A stretch of DNA of 59,444 nt from Oscillospiraceae bacterium. Its GTDB lineage: Bacteria; Bacillota; Clostridia; Oscillospirales; Ruminococcaceae. This document shows positions 7,794 through 15,804 of the stretch, one piece after another. Position numbers and translations under genes: made by a program. Positions within the stretch are counted from its first letter, which is position 1. Each line of letters opens with the position of its first letter. The notes under the pieces were generated by a model. It ran no database searches. It worked only from the letters and a program-made list of their open reading frames with translations, and was not told the DNA's origin. The stretch lies in NCBI GenBank assembly GCA_016296505.1, contig JAEDJD010000012.1, positions 1-59,444 on the forward strand, given 5' to 3'.

Positions 7794-10505
7794 ATGAGAA
7801 AATTCAGGCTATTTTGCGTTGCCTCCGCTGTAGTCATTGGTATGTCAATGCTGCCGATGACATCGTTTGCAGCGGCAGGCGAAAAGTTCTCTGTCGGCAA
7901 CGGCAGAAATCAGCACATCGGTAACTCGGAAGGCTACAGCTATGAGATCTGGCTGGATCAGACCGGCGGCAGCGGCTCTATGACGCTTGGCAGCGGCGGT
8001 ACGTTTGATACCGAGTGGAGCGCACAGGTTAGCGCAGGTAACTTCCTCGCTCGTCGCGGACAGACTTACGATCGTACAACAAAGGCCGATCAGATGGGTG
8101 ACATCGTTCTTGATTATGCGGCACAGTATTCCGCACAAGGTGGTAACTCCCGTCTGTGCGTCTATGGTTGGTTTACCGATCCGCTGGTTGAGTATTACAT
8201 CATTGAGGACTGGAAAAACTGGCGCCCGACAGGCAACAGCAAGACCATTACAATTGATGGTGCTGAGTACGAAATCTTTACTATTATGCACACAGGTCCG
8301 ACAATTCTTGGCGATACCAGAACATTCCCGCAGTATTTCAGTGTGCGTAAGCAGACCAGAAACTCCGGTACAATTACTGTTTCCGACCACTTCAAGGCAT
8401 GGGGTCAGAATGGTATGGAGATCGGTAACCTGACTGAGGTTGCTCTGAATGTCGAAGGCTGGGAGAGCAGCGGCAGAGCAAATGTTACCAAGCTCACAAT
8501 CAGCGATCAGAAAGTGTCCACAACTCCGACACAGCCGCCTGAGCCTGTTGAGCCGGATGCAAACGGCTACTACTTCAACGAGGGCTTTGAAAGCGGAGCA
8601 GGCGATTTTGAAGGCAGAGCAGGTGCTTCTGTTGCAACCAACACCAGTGCTTATGCAGAGGGCAAGTCCTCCCTCAAGATTACCGACAGATCGCAGGATT
8701 ATACCGGTGCGACAATTCCGCTTGATCCAGCTGCATTTATCGCAGGCAAGAGTTACAGCTTTAATGCTGCGGTTATGCAGGATCAGGAAAGCTCTACCTC
8801 GTTCAAAATGTCTCTCCAGTATAACCTGAACGGTGAGGAGAACTATGACGAGATCGCAACTGCAACCGGTACTTCCGGCAAATGGACGACGATCGGCAAT
8901 ACCTCTTACACGATTCCGTCCGGCGCAACCAATCTCATGCTCTATATCGAAACGCCGAGCAGCACAACTGATTTCTATGTTGACAGCGTTTCCGGTGCAG
9001 TTTCCGGTACAAAGTGCAACATCGACCTTAGTGGCGCAAAGCCGCAGGGCGGCACTGTAGTAACCGGTACAACCGGCGGTTCGTCTACAACCACGCCTAT
9101 CGTGACTGGCGGCAGCGGCATCGCAGCACATCAGAACAATGATTACACCTACACGAAGGGCGGCTCTGGCTTTAAGGATGTCATGGGTCCGTACTTCCGT
9201 CTTGGTACCTGCCTGAATGCAATGAATGCAAACAATCAGCAGGTTCAGAACTTCATTAAGGAGAACTTCAACTCCATTACCTGTGAAAATGAAATGAAGC
9301 CGGATAGCATCTGCAAGCAGAACCTTTCTAATCTTGCAAATGATGAAATCGGCGTTGACCTCAGCGGCGCAGAGTCTATCTTCCGTTTCTGCGAGCAGAA
9401 TAACATCGCACTCCGCGGTCATACTTTCGTTTGGTATTCTCAGACTCCGGAATGGATCTTCAAGGACGGCAACAACTATGTTTCCAAGGACCGTATGAAC
9501 AAGCGTCTTGAGAGCATGATCAAGAATACCTTTGCATGGCTGAAGAAGAACCATCCGAACCTTAAGGTCTATGCTTACGACGTCTGCAACGAGCTGTTCA
9601 AGAATGACGGCGGTGGATTCCGCGGCGACGGCGGCGAGTATTCCAACTGGTGGACTGTTTATAAGAGCGATGAGTTCGTAATCAATGCATTCAAGTACGC
9701 AAGACAGTATGCTCCGGCAGACTGCAAGCTCTACCTGAACGATTATAACGAGTATTTCACTTCCAAGTGCGACGATCTCTACAACATGGCGAAGAAAGTT
9801 CTCGAAGCTGGTCCGTACATTGACGGTATCGGTATGCAGTCCCATATGCACGCTGCTGACTTCGGTAAGTCTGGTAGCGCTCACAAGAACACCGCTAGCG
9901 GCTGGAACACCTATGCTGACACAATTGATAAGTTCAACAGCCTCGGCCTCGATGTTCAGATCACTGAGCTTGACGTAACCAACTGTGCAGATCCTGCAGG
10001 CGCAAGCCTCTTTGTCGACATCTTCAGAGCAGCTATGGAGCGTCATGAGAACATTTCCTCTTTCACTCTGTGGGGTCACTGCGATTCCGCAAGCTGGAGA
10101 AATAACTACGAAGATGGCGGTAAGCCGTTGCCGTTCGATGGCAACTGCCAGCCGAAGGCGTTCTACAATGATATCCTTGCTCTTGCTAAGGAAATTCCGT
10201 CTGAAACAACTACAACCACCACCACCACAACAACTACTACAACTACCACCACTACTACTTCAAAAACCACCACGACGACTACCACAACAGCGCCGAAACC
10301 TTCTAAACTCGGTGACGTAAATGAAAATGGTACAGTCGATGTTTCTGACGCGGTTCTGCTTGCAAGATTCATTGCTGAAGATTCTACTGCAAAGATTACC
10401 ACAACCGGTAAGCTGAATGCGGATACTAATAAGAATGGTAATCCGGATAGCCAGGATATGGTTTTGATTCTTCAGTACATCGCGAAGATGATTTCGTCGT
10501 TCTAA
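7794..10505 (+). CDS. Cellulosomal xylanase, GH11-CBM22-GH10-dockerin
   Basis: A secreted bifunctional endo-beta-1,4-xylanase of 903 residues. A signal peptide ends near SFAAA (about 26-28). GH11 spans ~30-235, with nucleophile E133 (PLVEYY) and acid/base E221 (EGWESSG). CBM22-like module ~257-402. GH10 ~458-797, with acid/base E600 (DVCNELF) and nucleophile E725 (ITELDV). A Thr-rich linker covers ~801-832. A type I dockerin spans 839-903, with two Ca-binding loops (DVNENGTVDVSD and DTNKNGNPDSQD). This is the module order known for XynB of R. flavefaciens. Codons are more biased to C- and G-ending forms (AAC, AAG, TTC) than in neighbouring genes, suggesting high expression. Monocistronic, ending at the terminator at 10594-10623. 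Confidence 0.96.
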   Translation: MRKFRLFCVASAVVIGMSMLPMTSFAAAGEKFSVGNGRNQHIGNSEGYSYEIWLDQTGGSGSMTLGSGGTFDTEWSAQVSAGNFLARRGQTYDRTTKADQMGDIVLDYAAQYSAQGGNSRLCVYGWFTDPLVEYYIIEDWKNWRPTGNSKTITIDGAEYEIFTIMHTGPTILGDTRTFPQYFSVRKQTRNSGTITVSDHFKAWGQNGMEIGNLTEVALNVEGWESSGRANVTKLTISDQKVSTTPTQPPEPVEPDANGYYFNEGFESGAGDFEGRAGASVATNTSAYAEGKSSLKITDRSQDYTGATIPLDPAAFIAGKSYSFNAAVMQDQESSTSFKMSLQYNLNGEENYDEIATATGTSGKWTTIGNTSYTIPSGATNLMLYIETPSSTTDFYVDSVSGAVSGTKCNIDLSGAKPQGGTVVTGTTGGSSTTTPIVTGGSGIAAHQNNDYTYTKGGSGFKDVMGPYFRLGTCLNAMNANNQQVQNFIKENFNSITCENEMKPDSICKQNLSNLANDEIGVDLSGAESIFRFCEQNNIALRGHTFVWYSQTPEWIFKDGNNYVSKDRMNKRLESMIKNTFAWLKKNHPNLKVYAYDVCNELFKNDGGGFRGDGGEYSNWWTVYKSDEFVINAFKYARQYAPADCKLYLNDYNEYFTSKCDDLYNMAKKVLEAGPYIDGIGMQSHMHAADFGKSGSAHKNTASGWNTYADTIDKFNSLGLDVQITELDVTNCADPAGASLFVDIFRAAMERHENISSFTLWGHCDSASWRNNYEDGGKPLPFDGNCQPKAFYNDILALAKEIPSETTTTTTTTTTTTTTTTTTSKTTTTTTTTAPKPSKLGDVNENGTVDVSDAVLLARFIAEDSTAKITTTGKLNADTNKNGNPDSQDMVLILQYIAKMISSF

Positions 10506-10593
10506 TTGATTCTTTCAATACTCCGTCTGCGGCAGTATCCCCATCTAGTTGAAATTACTGTGTGCAGATAATAGAATCAATTCTAAAAAAGAG

Positions 10594-10627
10594 AAGGACA
10601 TGAGCCAAAAGGTTCATGTCCTTCTTG
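10594..10627. terminator. Bidirectional terminator between xylanase and tcdA
   Basis: 10-bp perfect arms (10594-10603 and 10614-10623). A T-rich tail follows on the plus strand, and an A-run on the left (10585-10590) supplies a U-tract for minus-strand transcripts. Confidence 0.8.
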
Positions 10628-10653
10628 TTATATATTTATACTATTTATGTGGA

Positions 10654-11382
10654 TTAGTATGCGGCAAGTTCGCGAATCACAACTCCTGCAATCAGCAGAC
10701 CCGCTGCGGAGGGGACAAAAGCATTCGAGCCGGGAATATTCCGCCGTTCAACGCCCTCCTCGGCAAGACATTCGGCAGTTATTACCGGATTGGTTTGCAC
10801 GGGAAGCTCCTCAGAATAGACAACTTTGAGAGACTGTACACCCCGTTTGCGCATTTCATAACGCATGACTCGCGCAAGTGGACAGACTTTTGTTTGATAA
10901 ATATCGGTTACACGCAGCGCAGAGGGATCAAGTTTGTTTCCGGCGCCCATGCTGGAGATGACAGGGACGCCGGCTGCTTTTGCGCGCATAATAATCTCGA
11001 TTTTTCCTTTGACTGTGTCGATTGCGTCAACAACATAATCATATTTTGAAAAATCAAACTGGTCTGCAGTTTCCGGAAGAAAAAAACATCGGTGCGCATT
11101 GACCTGAATACTCGGATTGATGTCAAGCAGCCGTGCTGCGGCAACATCCACCTTATATTGTCCGATCGTGCTGTGCAGTGCTATGATCTGACGATTTAAA
11201 TTGGTCAAGCTGACTGTATCGTTGTCGATGAGATCGAGTGTGCCGATTCCACTGCGGGCGAGTGCCTCTACAGCATAGCCGCCGACGCCGCCAACACCGA
11301 ATACCGCGACGCGGCTGCCATACAGTTTTTCCATTGCAGTTTCTCCAAATAACAATGCGGTTCTTGAAAACTGATTCTGCAT
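10654..11382 (-). CDS. tcdA: tRNA threonylcarbamoyladenosine dehydratase
   Basis: A 242-residue E1-like enzyme of the MoeB/ThiF group. It activates and cyclises t6A37 of tRNA to ct6A with ATP. The nucleotide-binding glycine motif GVGGVG is at 29-34, the adenylation-site NLNRQ motif follows, and then a DAIDTVKGK segment. Cytosolic. The ribosome site AAGGAG lies 9 bases before the ATG. It stands alone between the mannanase and xylanase genes, with its own consensus promoter. Confidence 0.92.
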   Translation of the reverse strand: MQNQFSRTALLFGETAMEKLYGSRVAVFGVGGVGGYAVEALARSGIGTLDLIDNDTVSLTNLNRQIIALHSTIGQYKVDVAAARLLDINPSIQVNAHRCFFLPETADQFDFSKYDYVVDAIDTVKGKIEIIMRAKAAGVPVISSMGAGNKLDPSALRVTDIYQTKVCPLARVMRYEMRKRGVQSLKVVYSEELPVQTNPVITAECLAEEGVERRNIPGSNAFVPSAAGLLIAGVVIRELAAY

Positions 11383-11415
11383 ATTGATATCTCCTTTTGA
11401 TGATGTGCTAACATG

Positions 11416-11444
11416 ATTATACCCCGAAGCATACGATCTGTCAA
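11416..11444 (-). promoter_or_regulatory. Promoter of tcdA
   Basis: On the minus strand: consensus -35 TTGACA (11444-11439), 17-bp spacer, consensus -10 TATAAT (11421-11416). Confidence 0.88.
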
Positions 11445-11479
11445 GACAAAATATCCTCCGGCAGCAATAGCCGGAGGAT
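11445..11479 (-). terminator. Terminator of the mannanase gene
   Basis: 10-bp perfect arms (11453-11462 and 11470-11479) around a 7-base loop. In the minus-strand transcript a T-rich tail (ATTTTGTCTT) follows. It sits directly upstream of the tcdA promoter. Confidence 0.85.
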
Positions 11480-11501
11480 TCGTATAATATGAAATGAAGA
11501 A

Positions 11502-13370
11502 TTATTGCAGAGAGGGGATCATCTTTGCGATATATTTGAGGATGATGACGATATCTTCGCCATCCGGCTTACCATTTTGATTCGTATCGGCATTTTGTTT
11601 TCCGACTGCTGTAATATGTGCTGTGGTATCCTCAGCAACGAATCTTGCCAGCAGAACTGCGTCTGAAACATCGACCATACCGCTTTCGTTGACGTCGCCA
11701 GAGAGCGTTTTTTCTGTCGCGGTTAACGAACTTTCAGTGAGCGTTGTAGTCGTTTCGGTTTTAGAAGATACCGTAGTTTTTGTAGTAGTTGCGGAAGAAA
11801 TCGTGGTTGTTACAGTTGTTGTGGTTTCGGTGGTTGTAATGGAAGAAATCGTTGTAGTCTGCGGTTTTTCCTCGGTGAAAACAGAACAGGTTTTGGATGT
11901 TTCTTTCCAGCCGTTTTTGCCGTTGACGATGACCTCTCCCCATTCACTGGAAAGCGTGCCGCCTGCATTTGCATTACTCATATCGAGATACTCCACGGGG
12001 CTTCCATTTCCGTACCAGCTCCATGATAACCAGCCGATATTATTTTTCTGTGCGTATTCCATGATGTAGCCTTCGTCTACATCGCCGTCGGAATGCTTGT
12101 AGCCGAATTCGCCGATGGCAAGGCAGAGTTGACGGGTATTCATGCTGTCCATGATGTTTTTGATCATGCTCTGCGTACCGCCTGCATAGCCATACATATG
12201 GACGGAGAACATGGTATTATGCTCTGGATCGGCAGCAAGCACTGCCGCACCGCTATTGATTACAGTAGATGCAGACTGTCCCCAGCCTCCGGCGTCGCAC
12301 ATGATGCAGTGCTTCAGATCGGCGTCACGAATGATCTGAACAGCTTTGATATAGGCAGATTGCCATGCAGTGTCATTGGCGCTGCCCTGCCATTCGTTGG
12401 CAATATTGATAATGACAGTATCCTCATGTCCTTTGAGTGCGGAAGCAATGTCGTTCGCAAAATAATTTGCGGCATTATAGAGCGATTGTGCGTCATCCTT
12501 GCCTGTTGCGTCGTGAACCTCAAATACGGCAACGAGCTTGTTCTTTTCGCAAAGCTGAATGAGATTCGCAATTTCACCGGCGGTATTTTTGGTATATTGA
12601 TCGCCGTCGCCAAGTACGATACGAACAGTATTTGCGCCATATTGGGCGATTTCTGCAAGCCCCGCTTCGGTTAAGCCGTCCCAGCTGTACCATGTATAAG
12701 CATAGTTTGTACCGCGCATGATAAAGGCGTTCTTGTTTGCGTCACGGAGTACGCTGCCGTCTACGTAGAAGCCGTCCTTTGGCTCGACAGTTGCCGAAGC
12801 GCTGCCGCCAAGCTTGAGGTCGGAGATCGTGACAGATCCTGAAACTGTTTCAGCGCCGTAAACGGGCATAACCATCATATTGATACGGTGAACCGCAAAT
12901 AGATCCGCTGGCTTAGAGGGCGTTTCGGTTCCGTTATAAGCCCACTCCTCCGCGCTGAGATAATAGGTCAGATCGACGGATTGACCAGCTTCAACGGTTG
13001 TATTGGTTGTGGCTTGATACCATGCCCAATCTGCGCCAGTTCCGAGCGCAAGCGTAAAATTGATATCGCTATCGCAGTCATTTTGCAGTGTGAAGGAAAG
13101 CTGAGTATAGTCGGACCAATCCCATCCGCTGTCGTTTTGCGTGCAGAAGCCTGCGGTATTGTCGCCGTTGTCTGCGTCCGTAAATGTTACGATCGTTTGA
13201 TTGTTTTCGTTTGTCACGGAGTCGGTGCCTTCCTGATAACCGCTGGTTTTTTCCCATGTGAATCCACCAGCGCCCGATGCTGCAGCGACATGGATTCCGG
13301 ATGCAGCCGAAAGTGAAAAGGCTGCGGTCGCGAGTGCCGTTAGAACGGCATGAATCTTTTTTGTTCTCAT
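11502..13370 (-). CDS. Cellulosomal GH5 beta-mannanase with C-terminal dockerin
   Basis: Secreted endo-beta-1,4-mannanase, 622 residues from the ATG at 13370. That start has AAGGAG 9-10 bases upstream; an ATG 57 bp further up overlaps the -10 region and is unlikely. Signal peptide ~1-30. An N-terminal beta-sandwich-like module (~36-188), Trp-rich and possibly carbohydrate-binding, is of a family I cannot name. The GH5 barrel (~200-495) resembles subfamily 8 mannanases (VMRG-like entry, VHDATGKDD, NIANEW, VDEGYIMEYAQ, GWLSWSWYGN). Acid/base E326 and nucleophile E421 (IGEFG). A Thr/Ser linker, then a dockerin at 557-622 almost identical in pattern to that of the xylanase. Mannanase rather than cellulase is judged from motif similarity. 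Confidence 0.9.
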   Translation of the reverse strand: MRTKKIHAVLTALATAAFSLSAASGIHVAAASGAGGFTWEKTSGYQEGTDSVTNENNQTIVTFTDADNGDNTAGFCTQNDSGWDWSDYTQLSFTLQNDCDSDINFTLALGTGADWAWYQATTNTTVEAGQSVDLTYYLSAEEWAYNGTETPSKPADLFAVHRINMMVMPVYGAETVSGSVTISDLKLGGSASATVEPKDGFYVDGSVLRDANKNAFIMRGTNYAYTWYSWDGLTEAGLAEIAQYGANTVRIVLGDGDQYTKNTAGEIANLIQLCEKNKLVAVFEVHDATGKDDAQSLYNAANYFANDIASALKGHEDTVIINIANEWQGSANDTAWQSAYIKAVQIIRDADLKHCIMCDAGGWGQSASTVINSGAAVLAADPEHNTMFSVHMYGYAGGTQSMIKNIMDSMNTRQLCLAIGEFGYKHSDGDVDEGYIMEYAQKNNIGWLSWSWYGNGSPVEYLDMSNANAGGTLSSEWGEVIVNGKNGWKETSKTCSVFTEEKPQTTTISSITTTETTTTVTTTISSATTTKTTVSSKTETTTTLTESSLTATEKTLSGDVNESGMVDVSDAVLLARFVAEDTTAHITAVGKQNADTNQNGKPDGEDIVIILKYIAKMIPSLQ

Positions 13371-13427
13371 AATATTCTCTCCTTGAAAATGACGGTGTGC
13401 GGCAGAACGTCTGCCACTTACAACCAT

Positions 13428-13456
13428 ATTATAGACAGAAATATTCTTGCTGTCAA
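13428..13456 (-). promoter_or_regulatory. Promoter of the mannanase gene
   Basis: On the minus strand: consensus -35 TTGACA (13456-13451), 17-bp spacer, consensus -10 TATAAT (13433-13428). The interval 13457-13714 between this and the rnj promoter is AT-rich; I see no gene or clear structure in it. Confidence 0.88.
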
Positions 13457-13714
13457 ATGATTTTTGATAAATTCAGCAAAAGAACGAGAACAGTATGCAT
13501 CTGTAAAGTTACGAATAGCAGATTTGTCAATGATAAGGTTACAACTTTTGTTTAATCACCGCTTGAAACGGCAATATAATTATTGAAATAAGCAATATAA
13601 ATTCATATGTTTCTTAAAGAATTGTTCGACTGCATGAATTCGGCAAAAACCGTGCAGATTCACGCATTATTTTGCGTTAGTTTCCGAAAATGCCGTGGCA
13701 TAAGCAGCGGAGAC

Positions 13715-13743
13715 TTGACTTTTTTTTGTATTTGGCGTATACT
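13715..13743 (+). promoter_or_regulatory. Promoter of the rnj-ftsH operon
   Basis: -35 TTGACT (13715-13720), 17-bp spacer, -10 TATACT (13738-13743). The leader is about 68 bases. Confidence 0.82.
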
Positions 13744-13817
13744 TATTCTGTATTGATATACCCAGAATTTATTGGCAGAATTCGCTGTGAATTCTGCGGA
13801 AAGTGAGGAACTATAAT

Positions 13818-15764
13818 TTGAACAGAAATACAGACCGTTCCGGGAAGGGCGGATTCCCACGTGGGAAATCGCAGCGGAGTGGCATTCCGCTTGCAGCAAT
13901 CGGCAGAAAGATCAATCCGCTGGAACTTGTCAGTGAAAAGCTGGAAAAGCAGGAGCGCGCAAAAGCCGAGAAAGCAGCGAAAAATCAGGCAGCCGTTTCA
14001 AAAAAAATCAGTGCGGATGGCGCCGGAAAGCAAGTGGGTACACCGCGTCAGGCAAATGTGCAGCGCGCGCCGCAGACGCAGCCGAAAGAGAAGCAGCTGC
14101 GCGCAAAGACTCCCGTGAAAATTATTCCACTCGGCGGTCTCGGCGAGATCGGCAAGAACATGACCGTGATCGAATGCGCCAATGATATGTTTATCATTGA
14201 CTGCGGTCTTGCTTTCCCCGACGCCGAAATGCTTGGCGTAGATCTGGTGATTCCGGACTTTACCTATATTGAACGGAACGCCGATAAGCTGCGCGGTATC
14301 GTGCTGACGCATGGACATGAGGATCATATCGGCGGACTCGCATATCTGCTGAAAAAAGTCAACACGCCTGTTTACGGCACACGCCTGACGCTCGCGCTGT
14401 TCGAGGCAAAACTGAAAGAGCATCAGCTCAGCGGCAAGGTTTCGCTGAACGTCGTTGAGCCGCGGAAAACGATTCGTATGGGCTGTATGGCTGTAGAGCT
14501 GATTCATGTCAACCATTCGATTCCGGATGCGGTTGGTCTTGCGATCCATACGCCGGCAGGCGTTCTCGTGCATACGGGCGATTTCAAGGTGGATTATTCT
14601 CCGATAAACGGCGGTATCATTGATCTGGGCAGATTCGGTGAGCTGGGCAGTCGTGGCGTACTTGCGCTGATGGCGGATTCGACGAATGCAGAGCGTCCAG
14701 GTTATACGCCGACAGAGCGAAAGGTTGGCGTGTCCTTCGATAAGCTCTTTGCCGAAGCAGAGGGAAGACGTATTATTATTGCGACGTTTTCCTCGAATAT
14801 CCATAGAGTGCAGCAGATTATTAACTGTGCGGAACGAACCGGCAGAAAGGTTGCTGTTTTTGGCAGAAGTATGGTGAATGTCATTTCGATTGCGCGCGAG
14901 CTGGGCTATCTCGAAGTGAATGAGAATACGATCATTGACATCGACCTGATGAATCGGTATTCCGCCGAAAAGATCGTGCTGATCACAACGGGCAGTCAGG
15001 GAGAACCGATGTCCGCATTGACGCGTATGGCGATGGGAGACCACAAAAAGGTCAATATCACACCGCAGGACTTCATTATTATTTCAGCAACGCCCATTCC
15101 CGGCAATGAGAAATATGTGACGCGCGTGGTGAACGAGTTGATGAAATCCGGCGCGCAGGTCGTTTACGAAAGAATGTATGAGGTACACGTTTCCGGTCAC
15201 GCCTGTCAGGAGGAGCTGAAGCTGATGCTCTCGCTGACAAAGCCGAAGTATTTTATTCCGGTTCACGGCGAATATAAGCATCTCAAAAAACACGCAGAGC
15301 TTGCAATGGAACTTGGCATGGCGCAGGATCATATCATCGTCGGGCAGATCGGCGATGTCATTGAATCGAACGGCATGGATATGAAGATTGTCGGGCAGGC
15401 GCCGGCAGGCAGAGTGCTTGTGGATGGTCTTGGCGTCGGCGATGTCGGCTCGATCGTGCTGCGTGACAGAAAGCATCTGGCGCAGGATGGTCTGATTATC
15501 ATTGTGATCGGTATTGACCGTGCAGAAAATGAGATTGTATCTGGTCCGGAGCTGATTTCGCGCGGGTTTGTCTACGTCCGTGAGGCAGAGGCGATGATGG
15601 ATGAAGCACGGCTTCTGCTTGCGGATACGCTTGAACAGTGTTCGTCCAATGAGCTGCGAGACTGGAATGCGCTCAAAGGCAAGCTGAGAGATGTGCTGTC
15701 TGATCATATTTTCCAAAAGACCAAGCGTTCCCCGATGATTCTGCCGATTATTATGGAGGTTTGA
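13818..15764 (+). CDS. rnj: Ribonuclease J
   Basis: Metallo-beta-lactamase/beta-CASP ribonuclease with endo- and 5'-exonuclease activity in mRNA decay and RNA maturation; 648 residues. The start is TTG at 13818, with GAGGA 7-8 bases upstream. The GTG at 13803 overlaps that ribosome site and is less likely. A ~100-residue Lys/Ala/Gln-rich N-terminal extension precedes the catalytic domain (PVKIIPLGGLGEIGKN). The zinc motif THGHEDHIGG gives H165, H167, D169 and H170. The usual length is ~555, so the extra length is the N-terminal tail. First gene of a six-gene operon. Confidence 0.94.
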   Translation: MNRNTDRSGKGGFPRGKSQRSGIPLAAIGRKINPLELVSEKLEKQERAKAEKAAKNQAAVSKKISADGAGKQVGTPRQANVQRAPQTQPKEKQLRAKTPVKIIPLGGLGEIGKNMTVIECANDMFIIDCGLAFPDAEMLGVDLVIPDFTYIERNADKLRGIVLTHGHEDHIGGLAYLLKKVNTPVYGTRLTLALFEAKLKEHQLSGKVSLNVVEPRKTIRMGCMAVELIHVNHSIPDAVGLAIHTPAGVLVHTGDFKVDYSPINGGIIDLGRFGELGSRGVLALMADSTNAERPGYTPTERKVGVSFDKLFAEAEGRRIIIATFSSNIHRVQQIINCAERTGRKVAVFGRSMVNVISIARELGYLEVNENTIIDIDLMNRYSAEKIVLITTGSQGEPMSALTRMAMGDHKKVNITPQDFIIISATPIPGNEKYVTRVVNELMKSGAQVVYERMYEVHVSGHACQEELKLMLSLTKPKYFIPVHGEYKHLKKHAELAMELGMAQDHIIVGQIGDVIESNGMDMKIVGQAPAGRVLVDGLGVGDVGSIVLRDRKHLAQDGLIIIVIGIDRAENEIVSGPELISRGFVYVREAEAMMDEARLLLADTLEQCSSNELRDWNALKGKLRDVLSDHIFQKTKRSPMILPIIMEV

Positions 15765-15804
15765 ATATCGGATATGCTGAATTCACGGAAAGGCAGGTGC
15801 TATC

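Noticed and set aside
7845..10079. 744-codon open frame antisense to the xylanase
   Set aside because: It lies exactly opposite a well-supported gene, its product is rich in Cys/Val/Ile/Leu without domains, and it arises from the strongly biased codons of the xylanase.
10204..10290. ACN-repeat tract as a possible microsatellite or CRISPR-like repeat
   Set aside because: It encodes the Thr-rich linker of the xylanase, with mixed Thr codons and no spacer structure.
13371..13427. 19-residue N-terminal extension of the mannanase
   Set aside because: The upstream ATG lies next to the -10 element and before the predicted transcript leader. The ATG at 13370 starts a normal signal peptide with a good ribosome site.
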